Assembly: GCA_015055945.1 (NCBI GenBank)
Contig: SVHH01000001.1
Span: forward strand, 248,001 to 312,000
Length of the DNA: 64,000 nucleotides
From: Clostridiales bacterium
GTDB taxonomy: Bacteria > Bacillota > Clostridia > Christensenellales > Borkfalkiaceae
Reading direction: 5' to 3'
The notes under the pieces are model-generated. The model saw nothing but the letters and a program-made list of their open reading frames with translations. It had not been told where the DNA came from and did not search any database. A program made the position numbers and the translations under genes. The first letter of the stretch is position 1, and each line of letters opens with the position of its first letter. Positions 7,170-15,639 of this stretch are shown piece after piece.

Positions 7170-7293
7170 TTTAAGCGCGAAGAAGCAAGTTAGGCAAGGC
7201 TCGCGAAGTGTTTGGGATGAGATTGACCGTCTGGTCATCGAAGTCCAAACACAAAGCAGTAACGCAGCATAACGCCGCTTATTCGCTCTTAAA
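7170..7293 (+). repeat. structured intergenic repeat, copy B (overlaps degV end)
   Basis: Outer arms TTTAAG-GCGAA and TTCGC-CTTAAA pair with one mismatch (7170-7181 with 7282-7293). Inner arms GTGTTTGG and CCAAACAC pair perfectly, and the apical hairpin is TGACC-GTCT-GGTCA. The blocks GGCAAGGCTCGC and GCAGTAACGCAG are conserved. The degV stop codon (7279-7281) and last codons are inside the element. Confidence 0.87.
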
Positions 7294-8127
7294 GTCGTTG
7301 AAGTATAAAATACCTAACGTGTTAGCACCACAGTGGCTTGCAATAGTGCCGCCTGCATGAGTTTCGTAAATGTTTTTAAAGCCAGCAGTTTCTAATGCGG
7401 CTCTTGCGGCTGCAACCATTTCGGGCGTTGCAGTGGTATAAGTAATAAATACTTGGTTAAGGTCGGGGGTGTTAAATTCTTCAAGAGTATCAGCGCAGTA
7501 CTTTGCAACTACTTTATCCATAGCACCGCGGTACTTTTTATCAGAACCCATCTTTCCGCCTTTAACGGTAATTCTAGGACGAAGTTTTAACATATTTGCG
7601 CCAAAACGAGCAAGTGCGCTACATCTTCCACCCTTGTAAAGATAATCTAAGCGTTCGATAACGAAACTAACTTGTAAACTTTTTACCCTTGCGTTTGCCT
7701 TTTCATAAACTTCTCTAGCGGATAAGCCTTGTTCAGCAAGTTCTCTAGCGTAAAGCGCCAAAAGCCCGATACCAGTTGATAAACTTTGGCTGTCGATAAC
7801 GAAAACGTTATCGAGTTGGTTTGCAGCGTTAATTGCGTTTTGGCAAGAAGAAGAAAGCCCGCTTGATAAACAAATATGCACGATGGCATCGTAAGACTCT
7901 AAAAGGTCGTTAAAATATTCGGCGTATTCAAAGGAGTTGATAGCGTTCGTTTTGGGAAGAACGCCAGTTTTATCAACTTCGGCAAAAAGTTCTTCAGTAG
8001 ACATTTCGCCGTCTTTAAATAATTTATCGCCTAAATAAATTTTGTAAGGGATAAGTTTTATATCGTATTTTTGTAATAATTCTTTGCTTAAATCGCTTGT
8101 AGATTCAACGGAAATTGCTATTTTCAT
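7279..8127 (-). CDS. DegV-family fatty-acid-binding protein
   Basis: DegV (FakB-type) proteins bind a free fatty acid and present it to the kinase FakA for phosphorylation and phospholipid synthesis. The 282-residue form starts MKIAISVESTSDLSKEL, the normal family N terminus with the TSDL fatty-acid phosphate loop, and contains HICLSSGLSSSCQNA and the helical ARFGANMLKLRPRI region. The longer frame from 8178 adds 17 unconserved residues upstream of the ribosome binding site AGAGG, so I use 8127. The last five codons lie in repeat copy B. No FakA is in the window. Confidence 0.9.
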   Translation of the reverse strand: MKIAISVESTSDLSKELLQKYDIKLIPYKIYLGDKLFKDGEMSTEELFAEVDKTGVLPKTNAINSFEYAEYFNDLLESYDAIVHICLSSGLSSSCQNAINAANQLDNVFVIDSQSLSTGIGLLALYARELAEQGLSAREVYEKANARVKSLQVSFVIERLDYLYKGGRCSALARFGANMLKLRPRITVKGGKMGSDKKYRGAMDKVVAKYCADTLEEFNTPDLNQVFITYTTATPEMVAAARAALETAGFKNIYETHAGGTIASHCGANTLGILYFNDFKSE

Positions 8128-8168
8128 ATAACCTCTAATTATTTTCAACTCTAATTTTTTACCGATAT

Positions 8169-8197
8169 ATTTTACCATATTTTTAAAAATATTACAA
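8169..8197 (-). promoter_or_regulatory. promoter of degV
   Basis: TTGTAA (8192-8197), 17 bp, TAAAAT (8169-8174) on the minus strand, 42 bases before the chosen ATG. Confidence 0.6.
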
Positions 8198-8241
8198 TTA
8201 AATTAGATATAAATAATATTCAATTATAGTTTAAAAAACAC

Positions 8242-8270
8242 TTGCTTTAATCTTTGAAATAGTTTATTAT
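8242..8270 (+). promoter_or_regulatory. promoter of aspS
   Basis: TTGCTT (8242-8247), 17 bp, TATTAT (8265-8270), followed by AGGAG and the ATG at 8304. Confidence 0.6.
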
Positions 8271-8303
8271 TGTATAGTAAACAATTTTATTCAGGAGAAT
8301 TCT

Positions 8304-9641
8304 ATGGAAAAAATTAACGGAAACATCAATTTAGACACCGTTTCCTTTGCAGACTTTAAGAACCACGACGGCGAAGTTGTTGCTATCAAGGGTTACGTTC
8401 ACCGTATCCGTGAAATGACTGGTTTTTCTTTCGTTATCATTAGAACTGCGCGCGACACTATTCAATGCGTTTACGCGCCCGAATTTTCAGACTATCGTTG
8501 GGATGAAAGAATTTGTGAAGAAGCGTGCGTAAAAGTTTACGGCAAAGTCGTTTCTAGCAAGGACGCTAAGGGCAACGACAGATACGAACTTCAAATTCAT
8601 AATATCGAAGTTCTTTCTCTCCCTTCTGAAGCACTCCCTATCGTAATCAATAAAAAACAACTTGACAATATTCAACTCTCTACCATTTTGGACTTGCGTC
8701 CGGTTGCTATGCGTAACCCCAAAGAACGCGCTATCTTCAAAATTCAAGAAGGCATTGCTAGGGGCTTTAGAGAATGCCTTATGCAACAAGGCTTTACTGA
8801 AATCCGTTCACCCAAAATCAACTTTGCGGGTGCTGAAGGCGGTACTAACGTATTTAAGTTAGATTATTTTGGAAAGCAAGTTTATCTTGCACAATCTCCC
8901 CAACTTTACAAGCAAGCAATGGTTGGCGTATTTGAACGCGTATTTGAAATTGCGCCCGTATTCCGCGCTGAACATCACGACACTTCTCGCCACCTTAACG
9001 AATATACTTCAATGGACTTCGAAATGGGCTTTATCAACAGTTTTGAAGACATTACGAATATGGAAACTTGTGTTTTGAAGTACATCATGAACCTTCTTAA
9101 GACCGAATATGCGGAAGAACTTGCACTCGCTCACGTAGACGTGCCCGAAATTACCGAAATTCCCGTTATGAAGTTTATGGATGCTAAAGAACTTTTGATG
9201 ACTAAGTTTAAGTATAAACCGTCTGATATGAAAGACTTTGACCCTGCTGAAGAAGAACTTCTTGGCAAATACGCTAAAAAGGAACTCGGCAGCGACTTTA
9301 TCTTCATCACTCACTATCCATCAAAGAAACGTCCCTTCTACACTATGGACGACCCCGCTGACCCCGAATACACCTTGTCGTTCGACCTTTTGTTTAGGGG
9401 CTTAGAAATTACTTCTGGTGGTCAACGCGTACACGACTACAATCAGCAAGTTGAAAAGATGATTAAGTGCGGTATGAACCCTGAAGAATTTGAAACCTAC
9501 CTTATGCTCCACAAATACGGCGCTCCCCCACACGGCGGTTTAGGACTTGGCTTAGAAAGACTTACTATGCACTTACTCGGTGCTAAAAACGTTAGAGAAA
9601 CCACGATGTTCCCGCGCGACATCAACCGCGTAACTCCATAA
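8304..9641 (+). CDS. aspS: aspartyl-tRNA synthetase, archaeal (probably non-discriminating) type
   Basis: Class IIb aminoacyl-tRNA synthetase charging Asp onto tRNA-Asp and, in non-discriminating forms, also onto tRNA-Asn. The 445-residue protein lacks the large GAD insertion of bacterial AspRS (about 590 residues). It has an N-terminal OB anticodon domain (about 1-110) and catalytic motifs GAEGGTNVFKLDYFG, FRAEHHDTSRHLNEYTSMDFE, SGGQRVHDY and the motif 3 GLGLGLERLTM with FPRDINR. The GGQR and FPRD signatures distinguish it from AsnRS. Misacylated Asp-tRNA-Asn would be amidated by GatCAB, which is not in the window. Confidence 0.88.
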   Translation: MEKINGNINLDTVSFADFKNHDGEVVAIKGYVHRIREMTGFSFVIIRTARDTIQCVYAPEFSDYRWDERICEEACVKVYGKVVSSKDAKGNDRYELQIHNIEVLSLPSEALPIVINKKQLDNIQLSTILDLRPVAMRNPKERAIFKIQEGIARGFRECLMQQGFTEIRSPKINFAGAEGGTNVFKLDYFGKQVYLAQSPQLYKQAMVGVFERVFEIAPVFRAEHHDTSRHLNEYTSMDFEMGFINSFEDITNMETCVLKYIMNLLKTEYAEELALAHVDVPEITEIPVMKFMDAKELLMTKFKYKPSDMKDFDPAEEELLGKYAKKELGSDFIFITHYPSKKRPFYTMDDPADPEYTLSFDLLFRGLEITSGGQRVHDYNQQVEKMIKCGMNPEEFETYLMLHKYGAPPHGGLGLGLERLTMHLLGAKNVRETTMFPRDINRVTP

Positions 9642-9671
9642 CAAACTAAAATGTATTACTAAAGGAAGAAT

Positions 9672-11102
9672 ATGGAAACAATACTCAATTTTATTTATAG
9701 CAATATTTTAAGCATTTTAATGATGGTTCTTCTAATTGCAGTGGGCATGTTCATAACTATTAGAACCCGCGCATTACAATTCCGTCGCTTTGGCTATGCG
9801 ATGAAGAATACCATCGGCAGTTTGTTTGATAAAAATCAACATAAAAAAGAAAAAGGTAGCGTAAGCCCTTTCCAAGCAGTTACTACCGCGCTTGCGGGAA
9901 CTATTGGAACGGGAAGCATTGCAGGGCTTGCAACCGCACTCGTTTCTGGTGGTCCTGGTGCAGTTTTCTGGATGTGGATTAGCGCGCTATTAGGTATGGT
10001 TACCAAATACGCTGAAATAGTTCTTTCATTAAAATTCCGTGAAAAGAATAAAGAAGGCGCATAGCTTGGCGGACCTATGTATTATATCCACAAAGGATTA
10101 AAATGCAAATGGCTTGCAATCGTGTTTGCAGTTTTTGCAATGATTGCTTGTCTTGGAACGGGTAACGCAACCCAATCAAACGCGATTTCAGGCGTGTTAG
10201 ACTCTACCCTTTCTATTCCAACTTGGATAACGGGCTTAGTTTTAACAATTCTAGTTGCATTAGTTATTCTTGGTGGCATTAAGAGAATTGCTTCAGTTAA
10301 CGAAAAACTTGTTCCAACAATGGCCATTTTCTTCGTGTCTTGCGCTCTTATCGTCATTGGAATTAATTTTGATAAAATTCCAAAAGCGTTCGCGCTTATC
10401 TTTACCGAAGCATTTAATTTTAAGGCCGCGTTAGGTGGCGTCGCTGGTTACGGCATTTTATCTGCAATGCGCTTTGGTGTTGGCCGTGGCGTGTTTACTA
10501 ACGAAGCAGGTTTAGGCAGTGCACCTATCGCCCACGCTGCTTCAAGCACTGAAGACCCTGTTAAACAAGGTTTGTGGGGTGTGTTTGAAGTTTTTGCAAC
10601 TACTATTATTATTTGTACTCTATCTGCGCTAGTAATCTTAACTTCAGATATTTATCTCACAGGTTACAATCAAGCAATTAGCGGTGTTGCTATAAGCGAT
10701 GCTTTCAAATTTTCAGGCGCTCCCTTAAGCAGTAAGGCATTCAATGAAGCAATTCCATACGTTGGTGAATTTGGTGTTGCAATCGCAACAATATTCTTCT
10801 CTCTTTCAACCATTTTAGGTTGGGCGTATTACGGGGAAGTTTGTGCTGGTTACATCTTTAATAAACATAGAAAAACAGCCGTAACTATTTATAGAATAGT
10901 TTACGTTGTTTTCGTTTTCATCGGTGCAGTTTCAAATATAGGTATCGTATGGTTAATATCGGATATATTCAACGTATTAATGGCGTTACCAAACTTGATT
11001 GCGTTAACTATTTTATCTAAACTTGTTGTAGATTTAACCAAACAGCATTTTGCAGATAAAAACAAATTAAATAATCAACCGTTAGCAAAAAATGAACAAT
11101 AA
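9672..11102 (+). pseudogene. alanine/glycine:cation symporter (AGCS family), broken by in-frame TAG
   Basis: AGCS proteins import alanine or glycine with Na+. Two frames, 9672-10064 (130 residues) and 10077-11102 (341 residues), are in the same phase and separated only by a TAG at 10062-10064. Together they make a normal 476-codon AGCS protein: TTALAGTIGTGSIAGLATAL, then the conserved LGGPMYYIHKGL directly after the stop, then FGVGRGVFTNEAGLGSAPI. The stop sits where homologues usually have a polar or aromatic residue before GGPMYYI. Coding quality is good on both sides, so the mutation is recent, a sequencing error, or read through. The downstream frame has no ribosome binding site of its own. 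Confidence 0.85.
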
Positions 11103-11130
11103 AAAAAGAACCGAAAACTTTTTTTAATAT

Positions 11131-11178
11131 TTAACTTAAACTAAAAGCACGCTTTATGATAAAAGCGTGCTTTTTATT
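11131..11178. repeat. 48-bp direct repeat containing a terminator, copy 1
   Basis: A 48-bp block with the hairpin AAAGCACGCTTT/AAAAGCGTGCTTT is perfectly identical to 12068-12115. It ends the symporter gene on the plus strand and overlaps the stop codon of the leftward SLOG gene. Confidence 0.92.
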
Positions 11179-11671
11179 TGTATAAATTTATAATTATCTT
11201 TTTATTTCTTTGAGCGTACTCATAAGCAATTTTCGTCCCACTTTTTCTACCCGCTTTAAACAACTTATTATTTACTTGCGGCTTTAACGTTGGTACGTAG
11301 TTTTTATTATAATAAAACACACAAAATGAAGAATTATCAATCATTTCATAATTGCGCTCCACGTAAGAACCTTTTCCTGCTTTTTCTATTTTTTTGGGGA
11401 AATAAGTTTCTTCATAAAACTTTAGTAAATATTGTTCATAAGATTTATCAATTTTTTGAAAGTGCGACCTAACGTATACTCGTTTTATATATGGGTATTT
11501 TTCTTTAATCTCAGCGACTACTTTCCACGCTAAATTATCAAACTCACTCATACTTCCAAACAAAAAAGTTGTAGCCCCCTTCTTTATAAGCGCCACAACC
11601 GTTTCTTTTAACGCAAATATGCAATCTTCCGTTTTTTCAATAGTTCTATGCCCTATAAAACAAACTTTCAT
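11174..11671 (-). CDS. SLOG-superfamily (DUF1273/YpsA-like) nucleotide-sensing protein
   Basis: The protein begins MKVCFIGHRTIEK and has TTFLFGSMSEFDNLAWKVV, the two Rossmann-like signatures of the SLOG/YpsA group, which is thought to bind nucleotides or related ligands. A C-terminal block ending SGTKIAYEYAQRNKKIIINLYK completes the fold. The open frame extends to 11734 but those codons overlap the promoter and operators, so I place the start at 11671 (165 residues). It is divergent from a small XRE gene and lies between two 48-bp direct repeats. The cellular role is unknown. Confidence 0.78.
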   Translation of the reverse strand: MKVCFIGHRTIEKTEDCIFALKETVVALIKKGATTFLFGSMSEFDNLAWKVVAEIKEKYPYIKRVYVRSHFQKIDKSYEQYLLKFYEETYFPKKIEKAGKGSYVERNYEMIDNSSFCVFYYNKNYVPTLKPQVNNKLFKAGRKSGTKIAYEYAQRNKKIIINLYK

Positions 11672-11687
11672 ATTCAACCCATCGCTT

Positions 11688-11814
11688 CGTGGAATTCCAC
11701 AATACATTATACACAAAAAACTGCGCCAAGTCAATATCGTGGAACTCCACGAGATAAAAATTATGATATTACTTATAATAATTTTCGTGGAATACCTATA
11801 CGGAACACCACGAA
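11688..11814. promoter_or_regulatory. divergent control region with three palindromic operators
   Basis: Leftward promoter: TTGACT (11729-11734), 17 bp, TATAAT (11706-11711) on the minus strand. Operators: GTGGAATTCCAC (11689-11700) at the start point, TCGTGGAACTCCACGA (11737-11752) just upstream of -35, and a spaced site TTCGTGG (11784-11790) with CCACGAA (11808-11814) before the XRE gene. All share the CGTGGAA half-site, as expected for an autoregulating XRE dimer. Confidence 0.8.
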
Positions 11815-11823
11815 GGTGATTAA

Positions 11824-12057
11824 ATGAATATCAACGATGCTATAATTAAAAGAATTGATGAAATTTGTAAAGAAAAGAATATTAACGTTTGTGAAGCAGC
11901 GCTAAACGGCGGAAAATCCCCATCCGCGCTTTACGACTTAATCAAGGGTAGAACAAAATGCTCTAAAGTTTCTACTATTAAAGCATTTTGTCAAGGCGCT
12001 GGTATAACTTTGTCTGAGTTCTTTGATAAAGACTACTTTAACGATTTTGAAGATTAG
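11824..12057 (+). CDS. small XRE-family regulator
   Basis: A 77-residue Cro/CI-like DNA-binding protein. The helix-turn-helix is NVCEAALNGGKSPSALYDLIKGRTKCSKVSTIKAFCQG, with IDEICKEKNI before it and the acidic tail FFDKDYFNDFED after it. It starts after AAGGTGAT. It probably represses the divergent SLOG gene and itself through the CGTGGAA palindromes. Not closely similar to the XRE proteins at 6648 and 55885. Confidence 0.85.
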   Translation: MNINDAIIKRIDEICKEKNINVCEAALNGGKSPSALYDLIKGRTKCSKVSTIKAFCQGAGITLSEFFDKDYFNDFED

Positions 12058-12067
12058 CATTAAACTT

Positions 12068-12115
12068 TTAACTTAAACTAAAAGCACGCTTTATGATAAA
12101 AGCGTGCTTTTTATT
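12068..12115. repeat. 48-bp direct repeat containing a terminator, copy 2
   Basis: Perfect copy of 11131-11178, 937 bp away. It terminates the XRE gene and overlaps the stop codon of the leftward LysM gene, exactly as copy 1 overlaps the stop of the SLOG gene. Confidence 0.92.
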
Positions 12116-12395
12116 ATATTTTTATTGTTAAGCCGTAAAAAAGATAATCTACGCCGTTTTTTTGGAGCAGTTCTTCTTTTTCAACGCCAAATCTTTGCGC
12201 AAGCATTTCTACCGTTTCAAAAGGCTTAACGGTGTAAGTTTTACAATTTTCTTTTTCGATATACAAAATATCGCCCGCGCAAATTTCTTTCTTTAGGTTA
12301 TTAAGATTGATTATTAAAATTGCGGGAGTGCAAAATTTATTCGATACTGAAAGTATAGTATCTCCGTGCTCTACTCTATAAAAAAACTTTTCCAT
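12114..12395 (-). CDS. small protein with two LysM domains
   Basis: LysM domains bind N-acetylglucosamine-containing glycans such as peptidoglycan. The 93-residue product consists of two repeats: YRVEHGDTILSVSNKF to GDILYIE, and YTVKPFETVEMLAQRFGV to the C terminus. There is no signal peptide, so it may act inside the cell or forespore, or reach the wall by another route. It faces the SpoVB-like gene divergently. Confidence 0.82.
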   Translation of the reverse strand: MEKFFYRVEHGDTILSVSNKFCTPAILIINLNNLKKEICAGDILYIEKENCKTYTVKPFETVEMLAQRFGVEKEELLQKNGVDYLFYGLTIKI

Positions 12396-12463
12396 AGCAC
12401 TATTATATTTATGCTTATCCGCGAATAAAATAACATATATAATAGGCTAATTTGGAGAGAATT

Positions 12464-13984
12464 TTGAGAGCGTTTTATAAAACGGTTGCAATAGTTACGG
12501 TTTTTTCCGTATGTGAAAAGTTTTTAGGGTTTTTATACCGAATATTTTTATCACGAACGATAGGTGCGGAAGGTATCGGACTTTATCAAGTTGCGCTATC
12601 GGTGTTTGCTCTTCTTTTTACAGTGTGTTGCTCGGGTACGCCCATAACAGTTTCACGCTTGATGACAAAATATAAAGCGCAAAACCAAAATGCGCGCGTA
12701 CATAAAATTATAACGGCGGGACTTTTATTAACGCTTATAATAGCCGTGCCCGTGTGTATATTCTTTATGGTTTTTGCCCAAAGCCTTGGCTTTTTGTTCG
12801 CCGACGATAGATGCATAAAAATCTTTAGAGTGGTAATGCCGGGGCTAATCTTCACTTCGGTTTACGCAGTGCTTCGCGGCGTGTTTTGGGGGGATAAAGA
12901 TTTTCTTCCGTACAGCATAATTGAACTTTTAGAAGAAGTTTGTATGATTATTGCGGGTGTAATTTTAATAAGTTTTGCATCCGACGTTTACGACGGAGCG
13001 TTTAGGGCGGGCGTTGCGGTTTTAATTTCTTACATATTCTCATTTACACTTGCAACCGCAGTTTTCTTTATACGCAAAAACAAACTTAAAAACCCCGCAA
13101 GTGAATTTAAGCCGCTTATAACTTCCGCACTGCCCATAACTGCTATGCGCACGGCAAATTCGCTTGCAAACTCGCTCATTTCAATAATTTTACCGTTAAG
13201 ACTAATATCCGCTGGGCTTACGCAAGCCCAAGCGATGAGCGATTTTGGTGCGGCGATAGGTCAAGCGATGCCGCTGCTTTTTACGCCCACTTCGTTAATT
13301 AGTTCCTTCACGCTGGTTTTAGTGCCTGAAATCTCGGAAAACTATTACAAAAGCAAGCATATTGACTTAAAAAAGGACGTAGAAAAAGCAATACGGTTCA
13401 CAGTTTTTCTAACATGTCTATTTATTCCAACCTTTACAGTGTGTGGCAGCGAAATAGGAATTTTAGTCTTTGGCGGGCACGCGTGCGGAACTTACCTATC
13501 AGTTAGCGCGTTTATGATGCTGTTTATGAGTTTATCATCCATTACAACCAGTATGCTTAACTCTATGGGTATGGAAAATAAAACGCTCATCTACTACATC
13601 ATAAGCGAAGTTTTTATGTTACTTTCGGTCCTGCTTTTGCCAAAGTTTTGTGGAATTTACGCGCTTATTATCGGCTATGCGTTCATCTACGGCGTAACCA
13701 CTATCTTAAATTTAATTCTTATCAATAAAAGTTGCGCGGTTAAACCAAAATATATTAAATTCACCACCCATGCGGTTTTGCTGTGTATACCAACCATTAT
13801 TTTAGGGTTAATGCTTGAGAAAATTCTTATTTCCCCGCTCGGAATTTTTACAACTTTTATGATTGTAACCGTGTTAATGTTCATTTTCCACGCCGCACTG
13901 CTTTTAGGAACTGGGCTTATCAATATAAACTTTCTAAAAAGCAAACTAAAAAGAAAGCCTTTAAAAAAAACCGCTGTTTTTTAA
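12464..13984 (+). CDS. SpoVB/MurJ-like polysaccharide or lipid flippase (MOP superfamily)
   Basis: Integral membrane protein of about 506 residues with roughly 14 hydrophobic helices. The N terminus (TVFSVCEKFLGFLYRIFLSR then TIGAEGIGLYQVALS) is typical of stage V sporulation protein B and related putative lipid II or polysaccharide flippases. Two TTG starts are possible; I choose 12464 because GGAGAGA (12454-12460) then acts as its ribosome binding site, whereas the TTG at 12452 overlaps it. Whether it serves the spore cortex or vegetative wall cannot be decided. Confidence 0.85.
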   Translation: MRAFYKTVAIVTVFSVCEKFLGFLYRIFLSRTIGAEGIGLYQVALSVFALLFTVCCSGTPITVSRLMTKYKAQNQNARVHKIITAGLLLTLIIAVPVCIFFMVFAQSLGFLFADDRCIKIFRVVMPGLIFTSVYAVLRGVFWGDKDFLPYSIIELLEEVCMIIAGVILISFASDVYDGAFRAGVAVLISYIFSFTLATAVFFIRKNKLKNPASEFKPLITSALPITAMRTANSLANSLISIILPLRLISAGLTQAQAMSDFGAAIGQAMPLLFTPTSLISSFTLVLVPEISENYYKSKHIDLKKDVEKAIRFTVFLTCLFIPTFTVCGSEIGILVFGGHACGTYLSVSAFMMLFMSLSSITTSMLNSMGMENKTLIYYIISEVFMLLSVLLLPKFCGIYALIIGYAFIYGVTTILNLILINKSCAVKPKYIKFTTHAVLLCIPTIILGLMLEKILISPLGIFTTFMIVTVLMFIFHAALLLGTGLININFLKSKLKRKPLKKTAVF

Positions 13985-13996
13985 CAACGGTTCTTT
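13965..13996 (+). terminator. terminator after the flippase gene
   Basis: AACCG-TGTT and AACA-CGGTT arms with one mismatch, followed by TCTTTTTATTT. The stop codon of the gene lies in the loop. Confidence 0.7.
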
Positions 13997-14003
13997 TTAT
14001 TTA

Positions 14004-15545
14004 TTACATAAAGGGCGCAAAAACTTGAATTAACCCGATATAAATTTTATAAAAAATATTCTTGCTCCACTTATTTTTGTGAGTTATTTGTTCGCTATTA
14101 TTTAGCGTGCAAGAAAAATCTTCCCCCACCGCGTCCATAACGGCTTTGTCATCGGTGTAAACGGCGCATTCAAACTGCTGATAAAAACTTCTTAAATCCA
14201 TATTTACCGAGCCTATTGCAACCGCGTCTTCAGTAAGAACTATTTTTGAGTGCAAAAAAGTGTCCTTTACCGTATAAATCTTAACGCCGTAATCAATGAG
14301 TTTTTCCGCGTTACTTCTTGAAACGCTGTAAACGAAGGGTTTATCGGGGATGCCTGGTAAAAATATTCTAACGTCCACGCCAGATAACGCTTTGTTTACC
14401 AAAAGACTTTGCACGCCGTCATCCACCACGAAATAAGGTGTCATAATATACAAAACTTGGTTAGCGGAAGTTATCATATTTTCATAAACGCCGCGCGCTA
14501 TGGGGTGATTATACTCTAAACCGTCGGCGTAAGGTATAACGGCGGAAGTATTTTCAAAACTTTCGTTTAGGTTTAAGTATTTGCTATAATCTTCCCTTTG
14601 CTTAGATAAAACTTCCCACTGGCGTAAAAACATAAGCGTAAAAGAATTTACTGCGCCGCCTTCTACCTTATAACCAGTATCTTTCCAAAATCCGTAAACT
14701 GTTTTTTCGTTGGTGTACTCATCCGCAAGGTTACACCCGCCCGTGTACGCCGTTTTACCGTCGATAACAACAATCTTCCTATGATCGCGGTAATTTAGCG
14801 CAACTGAATACAGCGGAATAAGTTTGTTAAACGGCTTTAACTTAACACCCGCATTTTTTAAGGCGCGCTTAGCACCAGTTGACAAGGTTTTTTTACAGCC
14901 TAAGTCATCATAAATAACCCTAACTTCTACACCTTCTATCACTTTTTGCTCTAAAATCTTAAAAATTCTATCAAAAAGCAAACCGTCGGCAATTATAAAA
15001 AACTCTATAAATATAAACTTTTTTGCTTTTTTTAGTTCACTTTCAATATCTAAAAACAATTCTTCTCCGCAAGAAAAATATTGACCTTTGCAGTTATCGT
15101 AGGTGCTAAATTTGCCAGTTGAATAGAGAAAAGACGACATTTCTTTTACGCTTTGAGAGTGGTCTAAAATATTAGCGTTTGAAAACAAATCTTCTTTATC
15201 GTAAGTCGCCCGATAACGCTTTTTACCCCTAAAAAATATGCGTTCATCCGACAGCCAAAAGATTATATACCCAAAAGTAAAACAGCAAAGTATAAATATT
15301 ATCCATACGGCTTTAGAAAGTCCGTTCTTGTTTGAAGATAAAACGTATAAGCAAGTTAATAAACTTAAAATTATACTCACAATTGCCGCGCTTTGCGCTG
15401 CCAAGGCGTAATGCGTGTTAAACAGTACTATTACCCCTATTTGCAAAGCGATGAGTAAAAATATCGTAAACAGTTTTATTTTACCTACAACACTGGTTTC
15501 GGTTTTTACGCGTTTTTTGCTTTTTGCCGTCTTCAAGTTTTCCAC
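14004..15545 (-). CDS. cls: cardiolipin synthase (phospholipase D family)
   Basis: Membrane enzyme joining two phosphatidylglycerols to cardiolipin. The 513-residue product has two N-terminal transmembrane segments, a PLDNc-like region and two HKD motifs: HRKIVVIDGKTAYTGGCN and HSKIVLTEDAVAIGSVNMD. The C-terminal FMTPY and FYQQFECAVY regions are also family-like. Length is normal for bacterial Cls (about 480-515). It converges on the flippase gene. Confidence 0.93.
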   Translation of the reverse strand: MENLKTAKSKKRVKTETSVVGKIKLFTIFLLIALQIGVIVLFNTHYALAAQSAAIVSIILSLLTCLYVLSSNKNGLSKAVWIIFILCCFTFGYIIFWLSDERIFFRGKKRYRATYDKEDLFSNANILDHSQSVKEMSSFLYSTGKFSTYDNCKGQYFSCGEELFLDIESELKKAKKFIFIEFFIIADGLLFDRIFKILEQKVIEGVEVRVIYDDLGCKKTLSTGAKRALKNAGVKLKPFNKLIPLYSVALNYRDHRKIVVIDGKTAYTGGCNLADEYTNEKTVYGFWKDTGYKVEGGAVNSFTLMFLRQWEVLSKQREDYSKYLNLNESFENTSAVIPYADGLEYNHPIARGVYENMITSANQVLYIMTPYFVVDDGVQSLLVNKALSGVDVRIFLPGIPDKPFVYSVSRSNAEKLIDYGVKIYTVKDTFLHSKIVLTEDAVAIGSVNMDLRSFYQQFECAVYTDDKAVMDAVGEDFSCTLNNSEQITHKNKWSKNIFYKIYIGLIQVFAPFM

Positions 15546-15606
15546 TCCTATATATTATATTGTTTATATAGTAGCAGTTAAATATTTAAAAAAGTTTAAA
15601 AAAACA

Positions 15607-15635
15607 AAAAAGTTCGGAAAAAACCGAACTTTTTA
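15607..15635. terminator. bidirectional terminator between folT-like gene and cls
   Basis: AAAAAGTTCGG and CCGAACTTTTT form a perfect 11-bp stem. In the leftward direction it follows the transporter stop codon at 15640. Confidence 0.85.
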
Positions 15636-15639
15636 ATTA

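Noticed and set aside
7201..7260. Hammerhead-ribozyme-like motif (GATGAG then CGAAGT around a hairpin) in the structured repeat
   Set aside because: The hammerhead core needs CUGAUGA and GAAA with a cleavage triplet. All copies lack the CU before GAUGA and the full GAAA, and helix connections do not match.
7069..7272. Plus-strand open frame of 67 codons through copy B
   Set aside because: It is made entirely of repeat sequence, has no ribosome binding site and differs from frame to frame in other copies.
6961..7293. CRISPR-like array of 48-bp spaced repeats
   Set aside because: The units are contiguous variants of one structured element with no unique spacers, and no cas genes are nearby.
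8304..9641. Asparaginyl-tRNA synthetase
   Set aside because: The GAEGGT, SGGQR and FPRD motifs are those of archaeal-type AspRS, not of AsnRS.
10062..10064. Recoding of TAG as an amino acid in this organism
   Set aside because: Other genes in the window (rseP, the SDR gene, the XRE gene at 11824) end with TAG exactly where their families end, so TAG is an ordinary stop.
11679..11734. Upstream start of the SLOG protein at 11734
   Set aside because: The extra 21 codons overlap the promoter and operators, and the SLOG fold begins at MKVCFIGHR.
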